Positions 7,808 to 14,995 of a DNA stretch of 64,000 bases are shown here, in pieces. Source of the DNA: Chloroflexota bacterium (lineage in GTDB: Bacteria; Chloroflexota; Anaerolineae; B4-G1; DUEL01); assembly GCA_014874475.1 (NCBI GenBank), contig JADBJJ010000027.1, positions 159,793 to 223,792 on the forward strand, written 5' to 3'. The translations under genes were made by a program, and so were the position numbers. Within the stretch, counting starts at the first letter, position 1. Each line of letters starts with the position of its first letter. The notes beneath the pieces are model-generated. The model saw nothing but the letters and a program-made list of their open reading frames with translations. It ran no database searches and was not told the origin of the DNA.

Positions 7808-8910
7808 ACGATTAACTCTCGTGGAAAAGTGGTGAGGGTTTCGGCCCCTTCGGGGGTGACCAGGACGTCGTCCTCAATTCGTACACCTCCCAGACCGGGC
7901 AGGTAGATTCCCGGCTCCACGGTGAAGGTCATCCCGACCCGTAGGGGCTGCCGGTTCCCTTCCACGATATAGGGCGGTTCGTGAACCTCCAGTCCCAGGC
8001 CGTGGCCGGTGCGGTGGATGAAGAAATCCCCGTATCCGGCTTCCTGGATGACGACCCGGGCGGACCGGTCCACGTCCTGGGCGGCTCGGCCGGGGCGGAC
8101 AGCAGCCCGCCCGGCCTCATTGGCCCGGCGCACCACCTCGTAGACGCGCACCATTTCCTCCGGCAATCCTCCCAGGGCGACGGTGCGGGTGATGTCGGAG
8201 GCGTACCCACCCACCACAGCCCCGCAGTCTATGATGACCGTTTCGCCTCGCCGGATGGGGCGGTCGGTGGGGACTGCGTGGGGCGATGCGGCGTTGGGGC
8301 CGGCGACGACGATGGGCTCAAAGGGTATCCCCTCGCTCCCCCCGCGCAGAGTTTCCACCATCAGCAGCCCCGCGACCTCCCGTTCGGTCATCCCTGGCCG
8401 CATCTGGGTGAGGACAGCCCGCAGGGCGGCCTCCACGACGGCCACTGCCCGCCGCATCCGGGCGACTTCCCCGGCGTCTTTGGTGACGCGCAGTGCCTCC
8501 ATCACGGCGTCGGCGGGGACCAGTTCGCAATCGGGAGCATACCGCTCCAGCAGACGGGCCTCCATCACCCGCATGCGCAACTCTTCCACGCCAATGCGCG
8601 CCTGGGCCAGTTCCAGCGCCGCGCAGGCTTGCTGAAAGGCCGGCGCCGGGCCCCTTTCGTCCGTATACGTGTAGGTCTGAATCGCGCCGCCCAGCGAGGC
8701 GACTTTTGGCTCCTCCAGCGCCGGGAGAATGATGGCCGGCGGAGCGTCTACCGGGAAGAGGGCCACGACGGGGCGTTCACTGAGGTGGAAGGAGAGGCCG
8801 GTCAGGTAGAGAAGGTTGGCTCCCGGCATCAGGGCCAGGCAATCCAGCCCTTTTTGTTCCATTTCCCGCTGCAAGCGGGCGATTCGGGTGGAGCGATAAT
8901 CTTCACTCAT
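7801..8910 (-). CDS. M24-family Xaa-Pro aminopeptidase (PepP/PepQ-like)
   Basis: About 369 residues with the creatinase-like N-terminal domain (1-125) and the pita-bread metallopeptidase domain. All five metal ligands are visible: Asp in IIDCGAV, Asp in SDITRTVALG, His in HRTGHGLGLEVHEPP, Glu in VEPGIYL and Glu in RIEDDVLV. The enzyme removes an N-terminal residue before proline from peptides in the cytoplasm. Members cannot be assigned to aminopeptidase or dipeptidase by sequence alone. ATG 8910 was chosen; an in-frame GTG at 8928 would add six residues. It is monocistronic. Its stop lies inside a dispersed palindrome. Confidence 0.9.
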   Translation of the reverse strand: MSEDYRSTRIARLQREMEQKGLDCLALMPGANLLYLTGLSFHLSERPVVALFPVDAPPAIILPALEEPKVASLGGAIQTYTYTDERGPAPAFQQACAALELAQARIGVEELRMRVMEARLLERYAPDCELVPADAVMEALRVTKDAGEVARMRRAVAVVEAALRAVLTQMRPGMTEREVAGLLMVETLRGGSEGIPFEPIVVAGPNAASPHAVPTDRPIRRGETVIIDCGAVVGGYASDITRTVALGGLPEEMVRVYEVVRRANEAGRAAVRPGRAAQDVDRSARVVIQEAGYGDFFIHRTGHGLGLEVHEPPYIVEGNRQPLRVGMTFTVEPGIYLPGLGGVRIEDDVLVTPEGAETLTTFPRELIVL

Positions 8911-8988
8911 CTTTCCACGAATGTTCACAGAACTTTCAAGAGTGGCGGTTAATATGGTGGCAACACCCAGTCCAATGAGGAAGAAAGG

Positions 8989-9306
8989 ATGAATAAGGCT
9001 AAATTCAATTATCTATGGGACGGATTGCTGGCCCTGATGGGACTCCTTTCTGCCGCCAGCGGGATAGCGCTTTTGCTGATGGGGGAGGGGGGCGGCTATC
9101 GCGGCGGACGCAACCCGGATTTTGTCCGGTCGTTTCTGGGCATTGACCGATGGGTGTGGAGTGACCTGCACACCTGGACCAGCATCGTATTGATCGTCGG
9201 AGTGGCGATCCATGTGGCGCTTCACTGGCAGTGGATTGTCTGCGTAACCCGGATGATGTTCTGCTCTGCCCGGCGCCCGACCGGTGAGGAGGTCTGCCCG
9301 ACCTGA
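8989..9306 (+). CDS. DUF4405-type small membrane protein with paired histidines
   Basis: A 105-residue protein with two membrane helices (about 10-30 and 60-82). Histidines are placed as in DUF4405 and cytochrome-b-like proteins: LHTWTS in the loop before helix 2 and HVALHW at its end. These could bind heme in a small membrane redox protein, but this is family-based inference. Cysteines near the C terminus (WIVC, MMFC, EEVC) are unusual for the family. A GAAGAAAGG ribosome site precedes the ATG. It stands alone, divergent from the peptidase. Confidence 0.65.
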   Translation: MNKAKFNYLWDGLLALMGLLSAASGIALLLMGEGGGYRGGRNPDFVRSFLGIDRWVWSDLHTWTSIVLIVGVAIHVALHWQWIVCVTRMMFCSARRPTGEEVCPT

Positions 9307-9368
9307 TACGCAGCGAAAGACCGGACCGGCAGGGAGGAAGGGCCCCCCTTTCCTCAACGCAGCGACTG

Positions 9369-9401
9369 ACGTGCCGGGCACTTTAGGAGTGCCTGGCACG
9401 T
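9369..9401. repeat. palindrome family B, copy 1 (ACGTGCCGGGCACT...)
   Basis: Arms of 14 bp with one mismatch (ACGTGCCGGGCACT at 9369-9382, AGTGCCTGGCACGT at 9388-9401) and a 5-base loop, between convergent genes. The second copy is at 48393-48421. It may fold in RNA and stop transcription from both sides, though no T tract follows. Confidence 0.75.
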
Positions 9402-9407
9402 TTATGG

Positions 9408-9600
9408 CTAAGGCGTCGGTGTCTCCGTCGGCGGCACGGGCGTCGGTGTCTCCGTCGGCGGCATTGGTGTCGGTGTCTCCGTCGGCGGCACGGGCGTCGG
9501 TGTCTCCGTCGGCAGTACGGGCGTCGGCGTCTCCGTCGGCGGTACGGGCGTCGGCGTCTCCGTCGGCGGCATTGGTGTCGGGGTCTCCGTCGGCGATGGT
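9408..9600 (-). repeat. 27-bp tandem repeat encoding (PTETPTPxP)n
   Basis: About seven in-frame 27-bp units encode the 9-residue unit PPTETPTPV, with M or L variants, at the very C terminus of the penicillin-binding protein. The final unit runs directly into TAG. High identity between units suggests recent expansion by slippage, so copy number probably varies between strains. Confidence 0.9.
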
Positions 9601-12257
9601 ACTGGGGTCCCTGTGGGTGTCGGTGTCGCAGTGGGCGTCGCCGTTTCGGTGGGGATCGCCACCGTTGGAATGGGGGTTGCCGTGGGCGGCGGGACCACGA
9701 CGCAACGCGTGCGCGCCTCGTAGGTCCGCCCCAGCCGGTCCCAGGCCGTCACCCGCAGGGTGTAGACGCCCGGCGCCAGCAGCGACGTATCCCAGACCGT
9801 AATCTGCCCATCCCGCACCGGTGCCAGGTGCGGGCCGCTGATCCATCCCCAGCCAATGGGATTCTCCCCCAGGCCGTACTCCACGTTGTAGTGGTCAAAG
9901 TTGGGGACACTTACCGTTCCCATCACTGCCACAACGCCAGAAACGGTGGCATCAGGGGACGGGAAGGAGATGTAGACCTCGGGCTGACCCGTTTCGGGAA
10001 GGCAGGTCCCCAAGGGAGCCAGCGGCAACCCGCCCCAGTCCTGGGTCTGGGCCCACTCCCAGCCCTGGGGGTCGGGGATGACGACCATCGCCTGCCCGTT
10101 GCACCACTGGTACCAGTCGTGCTCCGGTCCCAGGGGCGGCTGGTCGGCGGCGAAAATCTCCATCCGGCGCCGGGGACAGTACGGGCTGGGCTGGGCTCCA
10201 GAATCGGCGCAGATTTCCATCTCCACAATCCCTGGCGGTCGGACAAAGTCCTGCGCCGGCTTACCCCGCAGTGCGGCTTCCATAAAATTGCGCCAGATGG
10301 GGGCAGCGCCCATAGAACCTGCCACCCGGTCCATCTCGCTGTTATCGGCGTTTCCCACCCAGACGCCCACTACCAGGTCAGGGGTGTAGCCCACCGTCCA
10401 GGCATCCCGATAGTCGTTAGTGGTCCCGGTTTTGGCCGCGGCCGGACGGGAGAGTTCCAGCGCGTTGGGGCAGCCGAAGGCTGGGCAGCGGGCCTGCCGA
10501 TCGGAGAGGATGGACGTCATCAGATACGCGTGCTCGGGCCGGATGACCTGCTCGCCTGCGGGGGGGCGGCGGTTATCCAGAAGGATGTTTCCCTGGTTGT
10601 CTTCAATGTACCAGATAGGCGTCGTTGGCACCCGCACGCCGTTGTTGGCGAAGACGGCGTAGGCGCCGGTCAGTTCCAGGAGGGGCACTTCCCCACCACC
10701 CAGGGTCAGGCTGAGGCCGTAATCCTCCCGCGTGAGGGTGGTGATGCCCAACCGCGCAGCCATCTCCTTGAGGGCCGGGATGCCGATGAACTGGAGGGTT
10801 TTGACGGCGGGGATATTATAGGAGTTAGCCAGCGCACTGCGGACCAGGACCGGCCCGTGGAACCGCCCGTCGTAGTTGCGGGGGACGTAGGGCGGGTTGA
10901 CGCCGTCCGGGAAGGCGGTCTGCAGGTCCCAGATGAGAGTGGCGGGGGTCCATCCCCGCTCAAAGGCGGCGACGTAGGTGAGGGGCTTGATGGCGGAGCC
11001 GGGCTGACGGGGGGCCACCGCCATATTCACCTGCCCGTCAATCTCCTCGTTGTAGAAGTCGGCACTGCCGACCATAGCCAGGATGTAGCCGGTGGACGGT
11101 TCCAGGGCGACAAGTGCGCCGTTGTGGGCCTGATGGTCGGCCAGGGCGGCAACGTGCTGGGCCACAATCTGTTCCGCCAGCAACTGGAGGCCCGGGTCCA
11201 GGGTCGTGTAGATGCGCAGACCACTGCCCCGGTAGAGGACCTCCGGCCCATACATCTTCTCTATCTGTTGCCGGACGTACATTACGAAGTGGGGGGCCGG
11301 GATGCGGTCCTGGGGGACGAAGGGGCGGAACTCGTAGGCGGCCATTTCGGCGGCGGCTGCCTCTGCCTGGGCCTGGGTGATGTGGCCCTCCTTGACCATC
11401 AGCCGGAGGACGTCCTTCTGGCGGGCCAGCGCGCGCTCCCGCCCCCCGGCGAAGACGTCGTAGGTAGCCGGGGATTGCGGAAGTCCGGCCAGGAAGGAGG
11501 CCTGGGCGAGGCTGAGTTCGGCGGCGGAGACGTTGAAGTAGGTCTCGGCGGCGGCCTCTATCCCGTAGGCCAGGTTGCCGTAGTAGATTTCGTTCAGATA
11601 GATTTCCAGGATGGTGTTGCGCGGGTAGCGACGGCCGATCTCATAGGCCAGGATGACCTCTTTGATTTTCCGCCAGGCGGTCCGTTGGGTGCGCTCCTCC
11701 GGGGAAAGGAGCAGGTTGCGGGCCAGTTGCTGGGTGATGGTAGAGGCTCCGGAGACCGTCTCCCCGGCCCGCAGGTTGCGGTAGATGGCCTTGAGCATAG
11801 CGATCGGGTCAAAGCCGGGATGGCGGTAAAAGTCAGCGTCTTCGGTGGCGATGGTCGCCTGGATCAGGTACGGGGAGATGCGCTCCAGGGGGACATAAAC
11901 TCGTCGCCCACCCCGGGGGTCCATAACTTCGTAGAGCAGGGAGCCATCGCGCGCGTAGATTTTGGAACTGACGAAGGGGGATTGGCGAGCCAGCAGTTCC
12001 TCCGGCGGCGGGAGTTGGGCGGCGATGAGGGCATAGCCGGTGACCAGTGCCGCAAAGAGGACAAAGAAAAAACTGAAGGCCGCTATTGCGGCGATAAAGA
12101 AGACCCAGGCCAGACGGTTAGGGCTGGAGCGGGCCGGAGCGGTCGGGTAGGGGCCGGTCGGATAGCCGGACGGTCGGGAGGGCTGGCGCCCGCTGGAGGG
12201 CGGCATTGGCCGCGTCGGTCTCGGTTGGAGTGAGCCAGTCTGTCGGTTTCTCTCCAT
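9408..12257 (-). CDS. bifunctional penicillin-binding protein (class A PBP) with Thr-Pro repeat tail
   Basis: A 949-residue peptidoglycan synthase. A basic, proline-rich cytoplasmic tail (1-47) is followed by a membrane helix (about 50-78). The GT51 glycosyltransferase shows ATEDADFY (catalytic Glu about 145), GASTITQQLARN and EIYLNEIYYG. The transpeptidase shows SAIK (nucleophile Ser about 422), SYN and KTGT (about 607). An Ig-like C-terminal part (from about 765) leads to a Thr-Pro tail ending in seven 9-residue repeats. The tail is unusual for a PBP and may span or bind the cell wall. A second class A PBP is at 50348. The promoter at 12268-12295 puts transcription start within a few bases of the ATG. 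Confidence 0.93.
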   Translation of the reverse strand: MERNRQTGSLQPRPTRPMPPSSGRQPSRPSGYPTGPYPTAPARSSPNRLAWVFFIAAIAAFSFFFVLFAALVTGYALIAAQLPPPEELLARQSPFVSSKIYARDGSLLYEVMDPRGGRRVYVPLERISPYLIQATIATEDADFYRHPGFDPIAMLKAIYRNLRAGETVSGASTITQQLARNLLLSPEERTQRTAWRKIKEVILAYEIGRRYPRNTILEIYLNEIYYGNLAYGIEAAAETYFNVSAAELSLAQASFLAGLPQSPATYDVFAGGRERALARQKDVLRLMVKEGHITQAQAEAAAAEMAAYEFRPFVPQDRIPAPHFVMYVRQQIEKMYGPEVLYRGSGLRIYTTLDPGLQLLAEQIVAQHVAALADHQAHNGALVALEPSTGYILAMVGSADFYNEEIDGQVNMAVAPRQPGSAIKPLTYVAAFERGWTPATLIWDLQTAFPDGVNPPYVPRNYDGRFHGPVLVRSALANSYNIPAVKTLQFIGIPALKEMAARLGITTLTREDYGLSLTLGGGEVPLLELTGAYAVFANNGVRVPTTPIWYIEDNQGNILLDNRRPPAGEQVIRPEHAYLMTSILSDRQARCPAFGCPNALELSRPAAAKTGTTNDYRDAWTVGYTPDLVVGVWVGNADNSEMDRVAGSMGAAPIWRNFMEAALRGKPAQDFVRPPGIVEMEICADSGAQPSPYCPRRRMEIFAADQPPLGPEHDWYQWCNGQAMVVIPDPQGWEWAQTQDWGGLPLAPLGTCLPETGQPEVYISFPSPDATVSGVVAVMGTVSVPNFDHYNVEYGLGENPIGWGWISGPHLAPVRDGQITVWDTSLLAPGVYTLRVTAWDRLGRTYEARTRCVVVPPPTATPIPTVAIPTETATPTATPTPTGTPVPSPTETPTPMPPTETPTPVPPTETPTPVLPTETPTPVPPTETPTPMPPTETPTPVPPTETPTP

Positions 12258-12267
12258 AACATCCCGG

Positions 12268-12295
12268 ATTATAACATCGGTAAGGGGGGTGTCAA
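12268..12295 (-). promoter_or_regulatory. near-leaderless promoter of the PBP gene (TTGACA-16-TATAAT)
   Basis: On the minus strand, TTGACA at 12295-12290 and TATAAT at 12273-12268 are 16 bases apart, both perfect consensus. Only ten bases separate the -10 box from the ATG at 12257, so the leader is about 0-5 bases and has no ribosome site. Confidence 0.8.
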
Positions 12296-12302
12296 GGGAC
12301 GG

Positions 12303-13388
12303 TCATCCTTCCACCCACTCAACTCTCCCCGTCGCTTCGGTCTCATAGCCGCCCAGGTCGGCCAGCAGCGCGCGGGCTTCTTCGGAGGCCAGCCAGCCCA
12401 CCAGCGCGGCGATGGCTGGGGTCTCCCAGATTTCCGCTGGGATGACCAGATCGTATCGCTCACGGGTCAGGGGGATGAAGCCGAGGCCCCAGGCGCAGGC
12501 GGCGGCCTCAATCCCCAGACCGGCATCGGCGCGGCCCTCGGCAATGGCCTGCGCCAGTTCTGAATGGGTGGCGACCTCCAGAGCCGTCTCTTGCGGCCCC
12601 GTCAACCCCAGGCGGCGCGTCTGAGCATCCAGCCAGACCCGGGTCCCGGTCCCCCGCGGTCGCCCCACGAAGCGCAAGCCCGGATGAGCCAGGTCGGCCA
12701 GCCCGCGCAGGCTCAGCGGATTCCCCGGAGCCACGATCAGCCCTACCCGCCGATGGGCCAGTGTCACCAGTGCGACTCGGCGGCCGGGGAGCAGCCGTCG
12801 GACAAAGGGAACGTTGTAGGTGTCGGTCTCGGCATCCCAGAGGTGGCAGCCTGCCAGGTCGGCCGTCCCCTGAGCCAGCGCCATCAGCCCGCCCAGGCTG
12901 CCGGTGAAGGTCAGGCGCAGCGCGTAGCCGGGGGCAATGGAGGAGAACCGGGCCGCGACGCGTGCCAGCGACAGGTCGTGACTGCCGGAGAAGCGGAGGA
13001 TGCCCGCCTCCGGCGCTATCGGTTCCCGCGCGATCGCTCGCCAGCGGTCCAGCGCTATCTGCACGGCCTGTTCCACCTCTGCCAGTTCGTAGCCTGCGGA
13101 GACGGCCTGGAGCAGGAACGACTCAGCCTGATGGACCAGTACGGCGCGGCGGAGGGGGCCCGGAGTCGGCACCTCCCCGACCACGCGCGTTCCCTGCCCC
13201 CGCCGAGCGACGACCAGCCCCTGGCGGGCCAGTTCCCGGTAGGCCCGCTGAACGGTGCCGACGGTACAGCGCCAGCGGCGAGCCATCTCCCGCACTGGGG
13301 GCAACCGGTCGCCAGGGCGCAGACCCCCGCTCAGAATCTCCCGCCGGAGCGACTCGGCCACTTGCTGGTAGAGAGGAGCCTCTTCCAT
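12303..13388 (-). CDS. GntR-type regulator fused to a periplasmic-binding-protein-like sensor domain
   Basis: A 361-residue one-component regulator. Residues 1-70 are a GntR winged helix (LYQQVAESLRREILSG; RLPPVREMARRWRC; VQRAYREL). Residues about 110-361 match the PBP-like domain found in molybdate- and tungstate-responsive regulators (GSLGGLMALAQGTADLAGCHL; VGRPRGTGTRVWLD), related to ModA/TupA binding proteins. It would sense a small ligand, perhaps an oxyanion, in the cytoplasm. No transporter or cofactor gene is adjacent that would confirm the ligand. Its promoter, 8 bases from the start codon, makes its mRNA near-leaderless. Confidence 0.85.
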   Translation of the reverse strand: MEEAPLYQQVAESLRREILSGGLRPGDRLPPVREMARRWRCTVGTVQRAYRELARQGLVVARRGQGTRVVGEVPTPGPLRRAVLVHQAESFLLQAVSAGYELAEVEQAVQIALDRWRAIAREPIAPEAGILRFSGSHDLSLARVAARFSSIAPGYALRLTFTGSLGGLMALAQGTADLAGCHLWDAETDTYNVPFVRRLLPGRRVALVTLAHRRVGLIVAPGNPLSLRGLADLAHPGLRFVGRPRGTGTRVWLDAQTRRLGLTGPQETALEVATHSELAQAIAEGRADAGLGIEAAACAWGLGFIPLTRERYDLVIPAEIWETPAIAALVGWLASEEARALLADLGGYETEATGRVEWVEG

Positions 13389-13396
13389 CGGTCAGA

Positions 13397-13425
13397 GTTG
13401 TACCATAGACCTCTTGAAAGAGCAA
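13397..13425 (-). promoter_or_regulatory. near-leaderless promoter of the GntR-type gene
   Basis: On the minus strand, TTGCTC (13425-13420) and TACAAC (13402-13397) are 17 bases apart. Only eight bases lie between the -10 box and the ATG at 13388, leaving a leader of about two bases. Confidence 0.55.
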
Positions 13426-13441
13426 ATGACGGGGGGATTGT

Positions 13442-13465
13442 AGGACAACGGGGAGCATTTGTCCT
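13442..13465. repeat. palindrome family C, copy 1 (AGGACAA...TTGTCCT)
   Basis: A 7-bp perfect inverted repeat, AGGACAA / TTGTCCT, starting TAGGACAACGG like the stronger copy at 46902-46925. It lies between the divergent GntR-type and coaE genes and overlaps the coaE -35 region, so it could also be an operator. Confidence 0.4.
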
Positions 13466-13486
13466 GAGAACCGCAAGGAGTATAAT
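13459..13486 (+). promoter_or_regulatory. promoter for coaE-recO (TTGTCC-16-TATAAT)
   Basis: TTGTCC at 13459-13464 and a perfect TATAAT at 13481-13486 are 16 bases apart. Transcription would start near 13493, leaving a leader of about 32 bases before the coaE ATG. Confidence 0.6.
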
Positions 13487-13524
13487 GAGATGCACCGGGA
13501 TCATCTTTTCGGGAGTGGGCAGGG

Positions 13525-14133
13525 ATGCCCTACGTCATCGGCCTGACCGGCAACATTGCCACTGGCAAATCCACCGTAGCCCGCATGTTGAGAGAACTGG
13601 GCGCGACGATCATTGACGCTGACCGGGTGGCCCACGAGGTGATGCGGGCTGGAACTCCGGTCCATCGGGCGGTAGTGGAGGCCTTCGGCTCTCAAATCCT
13701 CTGTACCGATGGGGAAATTGACCGCGCCCGTCTGGGCGAGATTGTGTTCTCTGACCCTCAGGCACTGGCCCGATTGGAGGCCATCGTCCATCCGGCTGTG
13801 CTGGAGGAGGTCGCTCGCCGCATTGCCGCCGCGCCGACGCCGGTGGTCGTGGTGGAGGCCATCAAATTGATAGAATCCGGGATGGCCGAAGCCTTTGACG
13901 CCCTCTGGGTCACTACCTGTCCGGCTGAGGAACGGGTCCGGCGGTTAATGGCCGACCGGGGGCTATCCCGTCAGGAGGCAGAGCAGCGGGTCCGCGCGCA
14001 GCCGCCACAGGAGGCCAAAATTGCCCGAGCCGACGTCGTCATCTCCACCGATGGGTCGCTGGAGGAAACCCGCGCGCAGGTAGAAGCCGCCTGGCGGGCT
14101 CTCTCCGAACGTGTAGGAAATGACCAGCGGTGA
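13525..14133 (+). CDS. coaE: dephospho-CoA kinase
   Basis: A 202-residue P-loop kinase for the last step of coenzyme A synthesis (phosphorylation of dephospho-CoA at the ribose 3'-hydroxyl). The P-loop is GNIATGKST at residues 8-16, followed by the family motif IIDADRVAHEVM. The lid region (RVRRLMADRGLSRQEAEQR) and C-terminal ARADVVISTDGS are typical, and the length is normal. recO overlaps its end by 14 bases, so the two are co-translated. Confidence 0.95.
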   Translation: MPYVIGLTGNIATGKSTVARMLRELGATIIDADRVAHEVMRAGTPVHRAVVEAFGSQILCTDGEIDRARLGEIVFSDPQALARLEAIVHPAVLEEVARRIAAAPTPVVVVEAIKLIESGMAEAFDALWVTTCPAEERVRRLMADRGLSRQEAEQRVRAQPPQEAKIARADVVISTDGSLEETRAQVEAAWRALSERVGNDQR

Positions 14134-14950
14134 GCGTCTCTACACCACCGAAGCGATCATCGTCCGGCGGCGGGATCAGGGGGAAGCGGACCGGGTCTTG
14201 ACCCTCTGCACGCCGCAGGGGAAACGGGTCGTCATTGCGAAGGGGGCCCGGAAACCCAGCAGCCGGAAAGCCGGACACCTGGAACTCTTTGCCCGGGTCC
14301 GGATGGTTGTGGCCCGCAGCACGACTTCCTGGGACGTGGTCAGCCAGGCGGAGGCGCTGGAGCCTCATGCGGCATTGCGGGGGGATTTGGTCCGGGGCAC
14401 TTATGCCCGCTACGTGACCGAACTCTACGACCGTTTTGTCGCCGAAGACGAAGGCGGGCCGGCTCTCTTTGACCTTCTGAGCCGTACGCTGGACTATTTG
14501 GGCCAGATAGAGGTCGGGGAGTCCGTCCCTCCGGCGCTGGACCTGCTGGTCCGGGCCTACGAACAGCGGTTGCTGGCTCTGGTGGGCTTCCGTCCCGAAT
14601 GGGGACGGTGTATGGGGGAGAAGGAGGGCCGTCTGTGCGGGCGGCCGCTGCCGGCGAAAGGGCGCAGCCCTTTAGGTCTGGATCCGGAGCGGGGTGGGGC
14701 GCTGTGCGCGGAGTGCTTCCAGGATTCGGTGGCCCATCCGTGGGTCGTTCATCTCTCCCCGGCCGCGCTGGGATTGCTGCGCGCCTGCCAGCGATTGCCT
14801 TTCGCCCGCCTGCGGGAATTGCGTGTCTCTCCGGCCCTCCTGGAGGAGGTGGAACGGGCCATGCACCACTACCTCACCTATCATCTGGAGCAGGATATTC
14901 GCACCGGCACATTCCTTCGCCGGCTCCGAAGGGCACGGGGACCCCTGTAG
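14120..14950 (+). CDS. recO: DNA repair protein RecO
   Basis: A 276-residue RecO. The N-terminal OB fold begins YTTEAIIVRRRDQGEADRVLTL, and GARKPSSRKAGHLELF is the family signature. A four-cysteine zinc site is visible in the C-terminal domain (CMGEKEGRLC near residue 168 and LCAEC near 197). RecO anneals ssDNA and loads RecA with RecR in recombinational repair. It overlaps coaE and ends in CTG TAG, where the TAG is part of a dispersed palindrome shared with the stop of priA. Confidence 0.93.
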   Translation: MTSGERLYTTEAIIVRRRDQGEADRVLTLCTPQGKRVVIAKGARKPSSRKAGHLELFARVRMVVARSTTSWDVVSQAEALEPHAALRGDLVRGTYARYVTELYDRFVAEDEGGPALFDLLSRTLDYLGQIEVGESVPPALDLLVRAYEQRLLALVGFRPEWGRCMGEKEGRLCGRPLPAKGRSPLGLDPERGGALCAECFQDSVAHPWVVHLSPAALGLLRACQRLPFARLRELRVSPALLEEVERAMHHYLTYHLEQDIRTGTFLRRLRRARGPL

Positions 14951-14995
14951 CGCAGGCTGTTCGTGGGTGGGCAGGCCTGGCGGCCCCCGCTACAG
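14945..14995. repeat. palindrome family A, copy 2, between recO and priA stops
   Basis: CTGTAGCG at 14945-14952 and CGCTACAG at 14988-14995 bracket the convergent ends of recO and priA, with partial pairing continuing inward (CAGGC / GGCCC). The TAG stops of both genes (14948-14950 plus strand; 14990-14992 minus strand) are the TAG of the two arms. Confidence 0.7.

Noticed and set aside
9408-9600. CRISPR or mobile repeat array
   Set aside because: Units are contiguous without spacers, 27 bp, in frame and encode PPTETPTPV; it is a coding tandem repeat.
9828-12233. 801-codon open frame opposite the first penicillin-binding protein
   Set aside because: The minus strand carries all catalytic motifs of a class A PBP. 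The plus frame is a composition shadow with no recognisable domain.
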